Origin: Bradyrhizobiaceae bacterium Ga0074131
GTDB taxonomy: Bacteria > Pseudomonadota > Alphaproteobacteria > Rhizobiales > Xanthobacteraceae
Reading direction: 5' to 3'
Length of the DNA: 64,000 bases
Assembly (NCBI GenBank): GCA_001464035.1
Contig: LNEC01000014.1
Span: 1-64,000, forward strand
Each line of letters starts with the position of its first letter. Within the stretch, counting starts at the first letter, position 1. Made by a program: the position numbers and the translations under genes. Shown in pieces: positions 36,632 through 46,531 of this stretch. Below the pieces are notes generated by a model. That model had not been told where the DNA came from, searched no databases, and worked only from the letters and a program-made list of their open reading frames with translations.

Positions 36632-36835
36632 GGCGACTTCCTGAGCAGCGATGTTGCTTCAACAGACATACAATTCCTGGAACCGCAATTCGCTACATGG
36701 CGGAAAATTGAACCGGTCGTCGCGTCAGGATCGGTCAGATCGGGTCAGGAACCCGCGCGACAGATAGAGGGAACGATCCTTTCTATTGGCAGGCGACCCT
36801 GCGGATTGCCGCAGGGCCATCAACGGAGATATGCC

Positions 36836-37954
36836 ATGGACAAGACACCTCAAAATCCCCCCCTTACGACCGATCGCCGCAGTTTTCTGGGCGCCGCCGC
36901 AGCAATGGGTGCTATCGCCGCGACCGCCGTGCCGGGAACGACACTCGGCGTTTCGACCGCCAATGCGCAAGCACCTTTGGTCGGCGCGTCGCGTGCGCCC
37001 GCAGCCGGCTCGATACTGAACCGAACGATCGGCCGCACCAATGAAAGCCTTCCGGCGCTCGGACTGGGTACGTTTCTGACCTTCGACCTGCTGCCGGGCC
37101 GCAAGCGTGACGAGCTGCGCGAAGTCACCAAGAGGTATGTCGATGCGGGCGTTCGGGTGATCGATACATCGCCACTGTACGGTACAAGCGAGGTCAGCGT
37201 CGGTGGATTTCTCAGCGCGATGGGCGTGACCGATCAGATGTTTATCAGCAACAAGATCTGGTCGACCGGCGACTACCTCGCCGACGACAGTCATGCGCTG
37301 GCCAGCATGGAGCAATCGCGGCTTCGGCTGTGGCGCGACAAGATAGACTTGTTCCACTGCCATAGCCTGGTCAATGTCGACGCCATCGTGCCGCTGCTGC
37401 GCGCCTGGAAGAAGGAGGGCAGAATCCGCTACGTCGGCGCCTCGGTGCACGAGAATGATTATCATCAGGCACTTGCAGGTTTGATTGACAGAGACCTGCT
37501 TGACTTTATCCAGGTCAACTATTCGATTTTCAACCGCAACGCCGAGGAGCGCATCCTTCGTTCGGCGATGGACAAGGGCATCGGCGTGTTGACAAACATG
37601 CCGTTGGAAAAAGGCCGCCTGCACAAAATCGTCGAGGGCCGGCCGCTACCGGATTTTGCTCGGGACATCGGTGTGGAAAACTGGGCGCAGTTCTTCATCA
37701 AATGGGCGATGGGCCATCCGGCGGTGACGACCGTTCTTGCCGCGACATCGAACCCGGATCACGCGGCCGAGAATGTCGGTGCGTTGCGAGGACCTCAGCC
37801 TGATCAATCCATGCGGCAGCGGATGGCGCGGCACATGGAAGGCATTGCGGGTTTCATGAATCTTGCATCGATGCAATGGTATCCGGATAAGCAGAGCATG
37901 TATCAGGGCGTCATTCGGCGCTCGCAGGCGGCACTGCGCCAGCGCCTGAGCTAA
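36836..37954 (+). CDS. Aldo/keto reductase with Tat export signal
   Basis: The 372-residue protein begins with a twin-arginine signal (TTDRRSFLGAAAAMGAIAAT, cleavage near ANAQA), so it should fold with its cofactor in the cytoplasm and act in the periplasm. The AKR barrel follows with the catalytic set D/Y (DTSPLYGTSE), K (ISNKIW) and H (DLFHCHS), and FIKWAMGHPAVTTVLAATS of the cofactor region. GGAG lies 11 bases before the ATG. A SUMF1-domain gene follows at 75 bases. Substrate unknown. Confidence 0.9.
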   Translation: MDKTPQNPPLTTDRRSFLGAAAAMGAIAATAVPGTTLGVSTANAQAPLVGASRAPAAGSILNRTIGRTNESLPALGLGTFLTFDLLPGRKRDELREVTKRYVDAGVRVIDTSPLYGTSEVSVGGFLSAMGVTDQMFISNKIWSTGDYLADDSHALASMEQSRLRLWRDKIDLFHCHSLVNVDAIVPLLRAWKKEGRIRYVGASVHENDYHQALAGLIDRDLLDFIQVNYSIFNRNAEERILRSAMDKGIGVLTNMPLEKGRLHKIVEGRPLPDFARDIGVENWAQFFIKWAMGHPAVTTVLAATSNPDHAAENVGALRGPQPDQSMRQRMARHMEGIAGFMNLASMQWYPDKQSMYQGVIRRSQAALRQRLS

Positions 37955-38029
37955 TCGGTGCCTGGCAGGCGCATTGAGTTGGCGCCTGCCATTTCCCCAT
38001 CGTGCGGCAAGACGAGAAGGAGTTCACCC

Positions 38030-38728
38030 ATGAAATGGCATTTGATCGCTTTTCGATGTGGGTTGACGGCGGTAACCAGCGTTGCATTCGCTGAATCCGG
38101 TGACCGCGAGAATATGGGCAAATTTGCCATCGACCGGACCGAAGTCACGATTGGCCAATTTCGCAAATTCGCCGCTGAACGGGCTCTGAAAACCGCCGCC
38201 GAACAGGCTGGAGGTGGACATGAATTCGCGGGCAGCTGGATCCGTCGCGCCGGATGGACATGGTCGGCTCCGTTCGGACGACCGGGCAGCGACGATGAGC
38301 CGGCTGTGCATGTGTCGTGGGGTGAAGCGCGTGACTATTGCTCCGCCTTTGGCGGACGCTTGCCTACGCTGGAAGAATGGGAGATGGCCGCATACACCGA
38401 AATGCGCACCAATCCTGCGGATGATTTCGTAAGGGGGCACACCTACCCTTATCCTGTTGGCGACAAACCTGACGGCATGAATACGTCCGGCAACGATCGC
38501 TGGCCACGCCATGCTGCGGTCCGCGCGACCAAGCGAGGTATCAATGGCCTCTACGATATGGGCGGCAATGTCTGGGAGTGGCTCGCGGAACGCCGCGGCG
38601 ACGAAGCACTGACGGCGGGCGGATCGTGGTGGTATGGCGCGGACAAGACACAATCGTCAGCCGTGCAGTGGAAATCGGCCGACTTCTACGCCGTCTACAT
38701 CGGTTTTCGCTGCGCTTACGCCCAGTGA
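38030..38728 (+). CDS. Secreted SUMF1/formylglycine-generating-enzyme-like domain protein
   Basis: This 232-residue protein has a signal peptide (MKWHLIAFRCGLTAVTSVAFA) and an FGE-sulfatase fold: IDRTEVTIGQFRKFA, VHVSWGEARDYCSAFGGRLP with TLEEWEMAAY, MGGNVWEWLAE, AGGSWWY and IGFRCAYA. The cysteine pair that binds copper in true formylglycine-generating enzymes is missing around GGSWWYGADKT, so it is probably not an active FGE. GAAGGAG precedes the ATG by nine bases. It follows the Tat-exported reductase and probably shares its mRNA. Confidence 0.87.
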   Translation: MKWHLIAFRCGLTAVTSVAFAESGDRENMGKFAIDRTEVTIGQFRKFAAERALKTAAEQAGGGHEFAGSWIRRAGWTWSAPFGRPGSDDEPAVHVSWGEARDYCSAFGGRLPTLEEWEMAAYTEMRTNPADDFVRGHTYPYPVGDKPDGMNTSGNDRWPRHAAVRATKRGINGLYDMGGNVWEWLAERRGDEALTAGGSWWYGADKTQSSAVQWKSADFYAVYIGFRCAYAQ

Positions 38729-38833
38729 CACATACGTCGTCCCGCGAGGGGTTTCACCCCCTCACCGTCCGCGATCCCTGCGCATCGCCTCCAGACCACC
38801 GAAGAAGAGCGAGTTAGGCGGGCGGCACGCGGC

Positions 38834-39091
38834 TCACTTGGCAGCGGACGCGCCATGCTTGCCGGACGCCGGTTCGGATCTTGCGACCGGCGCAAGGCGC
38901 GTCCGGATCGCCGACGCCATTCCGCGCAGCATGCGAATGGTTTCGTTCGCCGAGGAAACAAGGGCCTCCGCGCGTTCGCGCTGCGCAATCTTCGAGTAGG
39001 CGGCGATATCGACGCTGCCATCGGGACGGCGCAGCACACCGTCAACGCCCGCCGTCGGCGCGCTGGCGTTCGGTTTCTCTTCCCGGGACAT
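38834..39091 (-). CDS. Small conserved hypothetical protein
   Basis: An 85-residue protein with GGAG about ten bases before its ATG and an amphipathic core VDIAAYSKIAQRERAEALVS that resembles small alphaproteobacterial proteins of unknown function with a D-I-x-x-Y-x-x-x-A-x-x-x-R pattern. It is divergent from a LysR regulator gene and shares the AT-rich region between them. Confidence 0.6.
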   Translation of the reverse strand: MSREEKPNASAPTAGVDGVLRRPDGSVDIAAYSKIAQRERAEALVSSANETIRMLRGMASAIRTRLAPVARSEPASGKHGASAAK

Positions 39092-39121
39092 AGCGATGCT
39101 CCTTCGTTGCGAAGAAACACT

Positions 39122-39149
39122 ATATTATGTATGCTGACCGCTATAATAT
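39122..39149. promoter_or_regulatory. AT-rich inverted repeat in the divergent promoter
   Basis: ATATTAT (39122-39128) and ATAATAT (39143-39149) form an exact pair 14 bases apart, spanning the 91-bp region between the small hypothetical gene and the LysR gene. A TATAAT hexamer overlaps the right arm. LysR-type regulators usually bind such interrupted dyads near their own gene, so autoregulation is plausible. Confidence 0.45.
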
Positions 39150-39182
39150 GATATCTTGTACGCTCGTACATGAACTGAATTC

Positions 39183-40079
39183 ATGAATACCAGCGCCTCT
39201 ACCGAAATGAACGCGTTCGTTCGCGTGATCGAGCGCGGCAGTTTTGCCGCCGCGGCTGCAGATCTCGGGATCACCCCTTCCGCACTGTCCAAACTGGTGA
39301 CCCGTATTGAAGACCGGCTGGGCGTGAGCTTGCTGACTCGGACCACGCGCCGGCTGGCCTTGACCGCTGAAGGCGAAGTTTTCGTCGCCCGAAGCCGGGA
39401 CATCCTGGCATCCATCGAGGCTGCGGAAGCCGAGGTCACGGCCGCAAGCCGGCTTCCACGCGGTCACCTCAGGATCAGCGTCGGGACAGCCATTGCCAAG
39501 CAAATACTCGGTCCGGCACTTCCGGTCTTCCTTAGCCGGTATCCCGACATCACGGTCGAACTTCATGTTTCGGACCGGCAGATCGATCTGGTGGCCGAGC
39601 AGGTGGACGTCGCCATCCGCTCCGGCGCGCTCGGTGACTCGACCCTGGTGGCGCGCAAGGTCGCCGAAGCGAAACGCGTCATCTGCGCCAGTCCGCTCTA
39701 TCTGGAGAAATACGGATCGCCCCGCGTGCCCGCCGATCTCCTGCAGCACAATTGCCTGACGCTGCCGGGACTGGCGTGGTCGCAATGGCCCTTCCACACC
39801 CCTGAAGGTATCAATCGGCTCGCGGTATCAGGCACCTTCACCAGCGACAATGCCGACCTGCTGCTCGACATGGCGGTGGCCGGGCTCGGCATCGCGCGGT
39901 TGGCGGATTTCATGGTGGCGCGCGCGTTACGGCAGGGCGCCCTCGTTCCGCTGCTGCCGCAAAGCCATATGGAAGAAGCGTTTCCGATCCGTGCGCTGAC
40001 GGTTCCGGGCCGCCACCGTGCGCCGCGCATCAAGGCGTTTATCGACTTCTTGGTGGCGCAGTTCAACCATGCGCCATGA
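39183..40079 (+). CDS. LysR-family transcriptional regulator
   Basis: A 298-residue LTTR with the N-terminal winged HTH (MNAFVRVIERGSFAAAAADL, then LGITPSALSKLVTRIEDRLG and LLTRTTRRLALT) and a periplasmic-binding-protein-like effector domain. Effector and targets are unknown; the divergent partner is the small hypothetical gene at 38834. Confidence 0.93.
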   Translation: MNTSASTEMNAFVRVIERGSFAAAAADLGITPSALSKLVTRIEDRLGVSLLTRTTRRLALTAEGEVFVARSRDILASIEAAEAEVTAASRLPRGHLRISVGTAIAKQILGPALPVFLSRYPDITVELHVSDRQIDLVAEQVDVAIRSGALGDSTLVARKVAEAKRVICASPLYLEKYGSPRVPADLLQHNCLTLPGLAWSQWPFHTPEGINRLAVSGTFTSDNADLLLDMAVAGLGIARLADFMVARALRQGALVPLLPQSHMEEAFPIRALTVPGRHRAPRIKAFIDFLVAQFNHAP

Positions 40080-40217
40080 CGGGTTTCCACGGTGGTTTCG
40101 GGCTGCTTGCGCGGACGGAGCACTTCCCACCCCGCCCCGAAATGCGCTAGGTCACCAGCGCGGCTTATCTGCCCCAACCAGGAATCGGCGCCCCCGCTCC
40201 ATGATGGAATTTTAAGG

Positions 40218-41063
40218 ATGGCCCGCAGGTTTTCCGCTCCCTATCAGTCGGAGCCCGTATCCAGCCTCGCCACATGGGCGCGCAATCTCGCGGTTTTCTC
40301 GGTCGTCGCGGTGCTGGTTTCGATTGCCATCGTCCGCTTCGGCTTCCTCGAAGTCAAACCGGCGCTGATGACGTTCTTCGGCGCGCTGGCCTGCGCCGTG
40401 CTTTCCATTCTGGCGGGATTGGCCGCTTTCGTCGCGATCTGGCAGAACGGGTCGCGCGGCATGGGCCGCATCCTGCTGGCATTCCTGATCGCCACGATCG
40501 TGCTGGCCTACCCGGCCTATCTCGGCCTGCAATACCGCAAGCTGCCGCCGATCCACGACATCACCACCGACCCGATCGATCCGCCGCGCTTCGAGGCGCT
40601 GGCGCGCTTGCGCACCGGCGAGGGCGCCAACACCGCGGTTTATGCCGGACTCTTCTCAGCCGAGCAGCAGCGGCTGGCCTATCCCGACATCGAGACGGTC
40701 GAACTCGAAGTTCCGGCGTTCAGGGCCTATGAGGTCACGCTCGCGCTGGTCAACAAGCGCAGATGGCGCGTGGTCGACGAGCGGCCGCCGCAGCCGCGTC
40801 GCGACGGCCGCATCGAGGCCATCGCGCAAACGATGATCATGGGATTTCGCGAAGACGTGTCGATCCGCATCAGGCCGGATGGCGAGGGCTCGCGCGTCGA
40901 TATCCGCTCGTCGTCGCGCTATTTCGAGAGTGATCTCGGCAGCAACGCCGCGCGCGTCTCCAGCCTGATCGAGGACATCAACAACGCCGTCGACGCCGCC
41001 AAGCCTGCGGTGAAAAAGCCGCAGGCCCCGGCCAAGGGGCAGGCCAAGACACTGAAGAAGTGA
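40218..41063 (+). CDS. DUF1499 membrane protein
   Basis: The 281-residue protein starts with three hydrophobic helices (about residues 18-40, 47-70 and 78-100) and continues with a DUF1499 domain, recognisable from the VNKRRWRVVDERPP and SRVDIRSSSRYFESDLGSNA segments. The C-terminus is lysine/proline-rich. The function of DUF1499 proteins is unknown. AAGG directly precedes the chosen ATG; a longer reading upstream is possible but implausible. Convergent with the MBL-fold gene. Confidence 0.82.
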   Translation: MARRFSAPYQSEPVSSLATWARNLAVFSVVAVLVSIAIVRFGFLEVKPALMTFFGALACAVLSILAGLAAFVAIWQNGSRGMGRILLAFLIATIVLAYPAYLGLQYRKLPPIHDITTDPIDPPRFEALARLRTGEGANTAVYAGLFSAEQQRLAYPDIETVELEVPAFRAYEVTLALVNKRRWRVVDERPPQPRRDGRIEAIAQTMIMGFREDVSIRIRPDGEGSRVDIRSSSRYFESDLGSNAARVSSLIEDINNAVDAAKPAVKKPQAPAKGQAKTLKK

Positions 41064-41080
41064 AGGGCGGGAAGCGGCCC

Positions 41081-41998
41081 TCAGACGAGCCGGTAATTTC
41101 CGCTGATCACCGGATCTCCATCCGTCGCGACCACCCCGCGCCCGACCAGATCTTCCAGATGCGCCAGCACGGAATAGCCGGCCGCCCCGGTCAACCGCGG
41201 GTCGATACCGATATAGATTGCGCGCACCATGGTCGGGATATCGGCCTCGCCCTTGGCAAGCCGATGCAGGATCGAGGCTTCCCGCGCCTGCCGGTGCCGG
41301 ATCAGAAACCGGACATAGCGCTGGGCGTCGGGAATTTCCGGGCCGTGACCGGAAAGATACAAATCCTCCTCGCGCTTCGCCAGCGTGTCGAGCGAGGTCA
41401 TGTAGTCGATCATCGATCCATCGGGCGGCGCCACGATCGACGTCGACCACCCCATCACGTGGTCGCCGACGAAATTGATCCTTCGCGCCGGCCAGGCGAA
41501 CGCCAGATGATTGGCGGTGTGGCCCGGCGTCGCCACCGCCTCCAGCGCCCAGCCCGCGCCTTCGATGGTGTCACCGCTGCTGACGGCGACGTCGGGGCGG
41601 AAGTCGCGGTCGGCGCCGGATTCCGGATTGTGCTTCTCGCTCTCGTAGCGCGGCCGTGAGGCACGATGCGGGCCTTCGGCATAGACCGTGGCGCCGGTGG
41701 CGGCCTTGATCCGCGCGGTGTTCGGCGAGTGGTCGCGGTGGGTGTGGGTAACCAGGATATGCGTCACGGTTTCGCCGCGCACGGCGTCGAGCAGCGCCGC
41801 TGCATGAGCCGCGTCATCCGGGCCGGGATCGATGATCGCGACCTTGCCCGTGCCGACGATGTAACTCACCGTGCCGGTGAAGGTGAACGGGCTCGGATTG
41901 TCGCAGAGCACGCGCCGCACGCCGGGGCGGACTTCCTCGGCGACGCCGGGTTTCAAGGGAAAGTCGCGGTTGAAGGGGATGTCTTCGGTGTCGGCCAT
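41081..41998 (-). CDS. MBL-fold metallohydrolase (LACTB2-like)
   Basis: A 305-residue metallo-beta-lactamase-fold enzyme with the metal motif HTHRDHSP (HxHxDH), further ligands in TPGHTANH and GDHVMGW, and a histidine in LSGHGPEI. A winged-helix-like C-terminal part (about 60 residues) matches the LACTB2-type arrangement, which includes RNases and thioesterases. ATG at 41998 begins MADTEDIPFNRDF. It lies downstream of the glutaryl-CoA dehydrogenase gene on the same strand, 226 bases away. Confidence 0.88.
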   Translation of the reverse strand: MADTEDIPFNRDFPLKPGVAEEVRPGVRRVLCDNPSPFTFTGTVSYIVGTGKVAIIDPGPDDAAHAAALLDAVRGETVTHILVTHTHRDHSPNTARIKAATGATVYAEGPHRASRPRYESEKHNPESGADRDFRPDVAVSSGDTIEGAGWALEAVATPGHTANHLAFAWPARRINFVGDHVMGWSTSIVAPPDGSMIDYMTSLDTLAKREEDLYLSGHGPEIPDAQRYVRFLIRHRQAREASILHRLAKGEADIPTMVRAIYIGIDPRLTGAAGYSVLAHLEDLVGRGVVATDGDPVISGNYRLV

Positions 41999-42224
41999 GG
42001 GGTTCCTACTCGGAGTCGGTGCCGCGCGGCATGCGGCACCCACAACTGTCATGCCCCGCCACCGGGTCTCGCCTTCGGCGAGCCCGCTGACAGGCTCCGG
42101 CGGGGTATCCAGTCATCGCAGACATCAGAGTCAGGACGTGAGGCCGCGGCGTACTGGATCGCCCGCCTTCGCGGACGATGACAGCGGAGGGTGAGGTCAC
42201 GTCCGCGATTCCTGTTCGACGAGC

Positions 42225-43439
42225 TTACGAAAACGCCTGAATGCCTGTTATGGCGCGGCCCAGAATCAGCGCGTGGACGTCGTGGGTGCCCTCGTAGGTA
42301 TTGACGGTTTCCAGATTCGCGGCATGACGCATCACGTGATATTCGATCTGGATGCCGTTGCCACCGTGCATGTCGCGGGCCATCCGCGCGATATCGAGCG
42401 CCTTGCCGCAATTGTTGCGCTTGACGATCGAAATCATCTCCGGCGCCATCTTGCCTTCGTCCATCAGCCGCCCTACCCGCAAGGAAGCCTGCAAGCCGAG
42501 CGCGATGTCGGTCTGCATGTCCGCGAGCTTCTTCTGCACCAGTTGCGTCGCCGCCAGCGGCCGGTTGAACTGCTTGCGGTCGAGCGTATATTGCCGCGCG
42601 CGCGCCATGCAGTCTTCCGCGGCACCCATGGCGCCCCAGGAAATGCCGTAGCGGGCGCGGTTGAGACAACCGAACGGGCCCTTCAGGCCGGAGACGTTGG
42701 GCAGCAGCGCGCTTTCCGGCACCTCGACGCCCTCCATCACGATCTCGCCGGTCACCGAGGCGCGCAGGCTGAGCTTGCCGCCGATCTTCGGCGCCGACAG
42801 CCCCTTCATGCCCTTTTCGAGAATGAAACCGCGGATCTGGTTGTTGTGTTCGGGCGATTTGGCCCACACCACGAACACGTCGGCGATCGGTGCGTTGGAA
42901 ATCCACATCTTGGTACCGGTGAGCCGGTACCCGTCCGAGGTCTTCTCGGCGCGCGTCTTCATTCCGCCGGGATCGGAACCGGCATCCGGCTCGGTCAGGC
43001 CGAAGCAGCCGACCCACTCGCCGGTGGCGAGCTTGGGCAGGTATTTCTTGCGCTGACTCTCGTCGCCATACGCATGGATCGGGTGCATCACCAGCGACGA
43101 CTGCACCGAATTCATCGAACGATAGCCGGAATCGACGCGCTCGATCTCGCGCGCCACCAGGCCATAGGCGACGTAGCTCGCATTGGCGCAGCCATATTCC
43201 TCCGGCAGGGTGATGCCGATCAGGCCGAGTTCACCCATTTCATTGAAGATCTCACGGTCGGTCTTCTCTTCGAGATAGGCTTTGGTGACGCGCGGCAACA
43301 GCTTGTCCTGCGCATAGGCGCGCGCGGTGTCTCGGATCATGCGCTCGTCTTCGGTGAGCTGCTCGTCGAGCATGAACGGATCGTCCCACTGGAACTCGAC
43401 CGAAGCCGGCTTGTCCTTGGCCTGAGGGCGCACGTTCAT
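42225..43439 (-). CDS. gcdH: Glutaryl-CoA dehydrogenase
   Basis: The 404-residue enzyme oxidises and decarboxylates glutaryl-CoA to crotonyl-CoA in lysine, tryptophan and aromatic breakdown. It has [19 protein letters not shown], the [16 protein letters not shown] segment, [16 protein letters not shown] and the catalytic glutamate in [20 protein letters not shown], all characteristic of GcdH and not of general acyl-CoA dehydrogenases. GAAAGGAA precedes ATG at 43439. No other glutarate genes are adjacent. Confidence 0.93.
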   Translation of the reverse strand: MNVRPQAKDKPASVEFQWDDPFMLDEQLTEDERMIRDTARAYAQDKLLPRVTKAYLEEKTDREIFNEMGELGLIGITLPEEYGCANASYVAYGLVAREIERVDSGYRSMNSVQSSLVMHPIHAYGDESQRKKYLPKLATGEWVGCFGLTEPDAGSDPGGMKTRAEKTSDGYRLTGTKMWISNAPIADVFVVWAKSPEHNNQIRGFILEKGMKGLSAPKIGGKLSLRASVTGEIVMEGVEVPESALLPNVSGLKGPFGCLNRARYGISWGAMGAAEDCMARARQYTLDRKQFNRPLAATQLVQKKLADMQTDIALGLQASLRVGRLMDEGKMAPEMISIVKRNNCGKALDIARMARDMHGGNGIQIEYHVMRHAANLETVNTYEGTHDVHALILGRAITGIQAFS

Positions 43440-43576
43440 GAAAATTCCTTTCGTGTCACTATTGCTGATTTTACGGCGCGACGGGCGGAAGCGCAATTGA
43501 AATGGGGCGCGTCGTTCCGGGGCGCGCTTCGCGCCGACCCGTTGGCGGGTGACGCGCTTTCCGCAATCCAGCGGCA

Positions 43577-44653
43577 TTAGTCTTCAAGCTGCTCGTTGGC
43601 GAGGATCTCGATGCCGAAACCGGACAGTCCCTTGTAGTCGTGCGCCGAAGACGTCAAATGACGGATGGAGCTGACGCCGAGATCGCGCAGAATCTGGGCG
43701 CCGACGCCGACCTCGCGCCATTGCTTGTTGCGGTCGGCCTCGGCGGACTTGTCCTCCGGCAAGGGCGCGACCGGAACGCCGGCGGCGCCGTCGCGCAGGT
43801 AGATCAGCACGCCGCTGCCGTTCTTTTTGAAGTGTTCCAGCACCGCCTGCATGCGCTTTGGCCCGTTGAAGATGTCCTTGACGATATTGGGCTTGTGAAA
43901 GCGTGTCAGCACGTTCCTGCCGTCGCCGATGTTGTTGTAGACGAAGGCCACATGCGCGATGGAATCGAACGGCGAGCGATAGGCGTAGCCGTGCAACGGC
44001 CCGATCGGGCTGTCGGTGGTGAAGGTCGAAACCCGCTCGATCAGCTTCTCGCGCGCCTGGCGATAGGCGATCATGTCGGCGATGGTGACGTGCCTGAGCT
44101 TATGATCGGCGGCGAACTTCGCCACCTGCTCGCCCTTCATGACCGTGCCGTCGTCGTTCATCAGTTCCGAGATGACGCCGACCGGCGGCAGGCCGGAAAG
44201 CTTGCAGAGGTCGACGGCGGCCTCGGTATGACCCGAGCGCAGCAGCACGCCGCCGTCGCGCGCGATCAGCGGGAAAATATGTCCGGGCCGGGCGAAATCA
44301 TTGGCGCCGGCGTTCGGGTTGGCCAGCGCCCGGCAGCAGGAGGCGCGTTCCTCCGCCGAAATCCCGGTGCCGTTGTCCGGCTTGTAGTCGATCGACACCG
44401 TGAAGGCGGTGGTGTGGTTGGATTCGTTGTGCGCCACCATCGGATCGAGCCGCAGCCGGCGGGCGTCCTCGGTGGTGATCGGGGCGCAGACGATGCCGGA
44501 AGTGTGGCGGATGATGAACGCCATCTTCTCGGCCGTGCACAGCGACGCCGCGACGATCAGATCGCCCTCGCCTTCGCGGTCGTCGTCATCGGTGACGACG
44601 ACGAGTTCGCCATTGGCAAAAGCCTGCAGGACTTCCTGGATCGGATCGGCCAT
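43577..44653 (-). CDS. ribB: 3,4-dihydroxy-2-butanone-4-phosphate synthase with degenerate GTP cyclohydrolase II domain
   Basis: The N-terminal 205 residues are a complete DHBP synthase (riboflavin pathway): [15 protein letters not shown] with the metal glutamates, SGIVCAPI, and [16 protein letters not shown]. The remaining 150 residues align in outline with GTP cyclohydrolase II but lack the zinc-binding cysteines (no CX2GDVFxSxxCDC motif), so that activity should be absent and a separate RibA is expected elsewhere. This RibBA shape is known in rhizobia. Co-oriented with gcdH, 137 bases upstream of it. Confidence 0.93.
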   Translation of the reverse strand: MADPIQEVLQAFANGELVVVTDDDDREGEGDLIVAASLCTAEKMAFIIRHTSGIVCAPITTEDARRLRLDPMVAHNESNHTTAFTVSIDYKPDNGTGISAEERASCCRALANPNAGANDFARPGHIFPLIARDGGVLLRSGHTEAAVDLCKLSGLPPVGVISELMNDDGTVMKGEQVAKFAADHKLRHVTIADMIAYRQAREKLIERVSTFTTDSPIGPLHGYAYRSPFDSIAHVAFVYNNIGDGRNVLTRFHKPNIVKDIFNGPKRMQAVLEHFKKNGSGVLIYLRDGAAGVPVAPLPEDKSAEADRNKQWREVGVGAQILRDLGVSSIRHLTSSAHDYKGLSGFGIEILANEQLED

Positions 44654-44803
44654 TTTCTTGCATCTCGCTTGGTGCCGGGCAGCATTAGCCGGACTCGGAA
44701 CCCCGCGCCAGCACCATTACGCAGGGCAGAACGTCGCTGAAGGGATGCCGTGCAGCCGCAGGCCCGGCAGGCCGGCAGGCATGACCCGATAGTCCGCACA
44801 GCG

Positions 44804-46531
44804 CTACGGCAGCACTTCCCTGCGTTCGGCGAGCTGCGCATCGAGTTCGGCCCGCTTGTCCTGCAGGAGACCGGCGTCGGCGGCCTCGATCACCGCGTAG
44901 AGTTCATGGGCGTCGCTGATCCGGGTCACGGTCACATAATCCGCGCCGGCGGCGTAGAGATCGGCGACGTCTGCCAGCAGGTCGGCGGTGGCGACGATCC
45001 TGGCGGTCGGATTGATCGTGCGGACGTGGCGGACCAGCTTTTCGTTGTCGGCGCCCTTCAATAGCGAGTCCGGCACGCTCAGGATGATGAGCTCGGCCTT
45101 GCCGACGCCGGCATGCACCAGCGTATCGACGTTGCTGATGTCGCCGTAGATCACGTGCAGGCCGCGATCCGCCAGGGTCCGGAATACGTTGGGGTTGAAA
45201 TCGATCACGGTGAGCTGATCGAGAAAACCCGGATTGCGCCGTTCGATCTCGCTCAGGAGCGCGCTGGCGGCGCGGAAGAAGCCGAGGATCACGACCCGCC
45301 GCGCCTCGCCGTGACCGGCCTCGTGGCCGGCGTCGGCCGCGTGGCCGTCATCGAGATCGCGGATCCCGATCCGCTTCAAGGGACCGATCGATGCCCGCGT
45401 GATCTGGTCGCTGCGCATGATCGCGAAGGTGCTCAGCACCGCCAGGATCACGAAGGCGAACGAAACCGCGCTGGCGGTCTGGGTCTGGATGTGTCCGGCG
45501 ACGACGCCGGTCTGGATCACCACCAGCGAGAATTCGCTGATCTGGGCGAGGTTGATCGCCGGCAGCAGGCTGGCGCGCAGGCCCTGCTTCATCAAATAGA
45601 GCGGCGTGAACGTCGTCGCCACGCGGCTGATCACCGTGAAGGCCGCGATGATCAGCGCGAGCCCGATCACCGACAGGCTGGGGATCGGGATCGTCATGCC
45701 CAGCGCGACAAAGAACAGCGTGATGAAGAAGTCGCGCAGCGTCGTCACTTTGGCAGTAACGTCGAGCGCATAGGGGAAGGTCGACAGCGACACTCCCGCC
45801 ACCAGCGAACCCATTTCCCGCGACAGGTGCAGTTGCTCGGCGATTTCGCCGATCAGGAAGCACCACGCCAGCGCGCCGAGCAGGATCAGTTCCGGGCGGC
45901 GGGCGATGTGGTGAAACAGCCTCGGCAGGACGTAGCGGCTCAGCACCAGCGCGGTCGCCACCAGCACGCCGACACGGCCGACCGAGAGCAGAATCACGCC
46001 GATCTTCAGATCGGCGAGGCTCGGCTGCACCGCCAGGAACAGGATGGCGAAGATGTCCTGCAGCACCAGCACGCCGAGCGTGATGCGGCCCGGCAGGGTG
46101 TCGAGCTCGCGTTTCTCGTACAACACCTTGACGATGATGACGGTAGAGGAGAGCGCGCAGGCGATGGTCAGGTACAGCGCGTCGAAGCCGCCGCCGCCCA
46201 TCGACAGGCCGATGCCCATGAAGAACACGATGCCGAGCAGGCAGCCGCCGACCAGCTGGGCGCCGGCGGCGAACAGGATCACCCGGCCGGCGCGCACGAT
46301 CTTCTTGAGGTCGATTTCCAGCCCGATCATGAACAGCATGAAGATCAGGCCGAGTTCGGAAATGACGCTGATCGATTCCTGCGACTTGACCCAGCCGATG
46401 CCGAATGGACCAATGCTAAACCCCGCGATAAGGTAGGCGAGGATCAGCGGCTGCCTAAAAAAATGGGCCAGAAGCCCGAGCCCCCAGGCGAACAAGATGC
46501 ATAAAGTGATATCGCGAATGAGCTCGTGCAT
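44804..46531 (-). CDS. KefB/RosB-type cation:proton antiporter with TrkA-N domain
   Basis: A 575-residue inner-membrane protein. The first 390 residues hold about 12 hydrophobic helices of the CPA2 family (LAYLIAGFSIGPFGIGW; LGLIFMLFMIGLEIDLKKI; LQDIFAILFLAV; CWCFLIGEIAEQL-like region). The C-terminal TrkA-N/RCK domain begins RRVVILGFFRAASALL, continues VIDFNPNVFRTLADRG, and normally binds NAD(H) and gates the channel. It likely exchanges K+ (or Na+) for H+. ATG at 46531 was chosen; upstream codons are not family-like. Confidence 0.9.
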   Translation of the reverse strand: MHELIRDITLCILFAWGLGLLAHFFRQPLILAYLIAGFSIGPFGIGWVKSQESISVISELGLIFMLFMIGLEIDLKKIVRAGRVILFAAGAQLVGGCLLGIVFFMGIGLSMGGGGFDALYLTIACALSSTVIIVKVLYEKRELDTLPGRITLGVLVLQDIFAILFLAVQPSLADLKIGVILLSVGRVGVLVATALVLSRYVLPRLFHHIARRPELILLGALAWCFLIGEIAEQLHLSREMGSLVAGVSLSTFPYALDVTAKVTTLRDFFITLFFVALGMTIPIPSLSVIGLALIIAAFTVISRVATTFTPLYLMKQGLRASLLPAINLAQISEFSLVVIQTGVVAGHIQTQTASAVSFAFVILAVLSTFAIMRSDQITRASIGPLKRIGIRDLDDGHAADAGHEAGHGEARRVVILGFFRAASALLSEIERRNPGFLDQLTVIDFNPNVFRTLADRGLHVIYGDISNVDTLVHAGVGKAELIILSVPDSLLKGADNEKLVRHVRTINPTARIVATADLLADVADLYAAGADYVTVTRISDAHELYAVIEAADAGLLQDKRAELDAQLAERREVLP

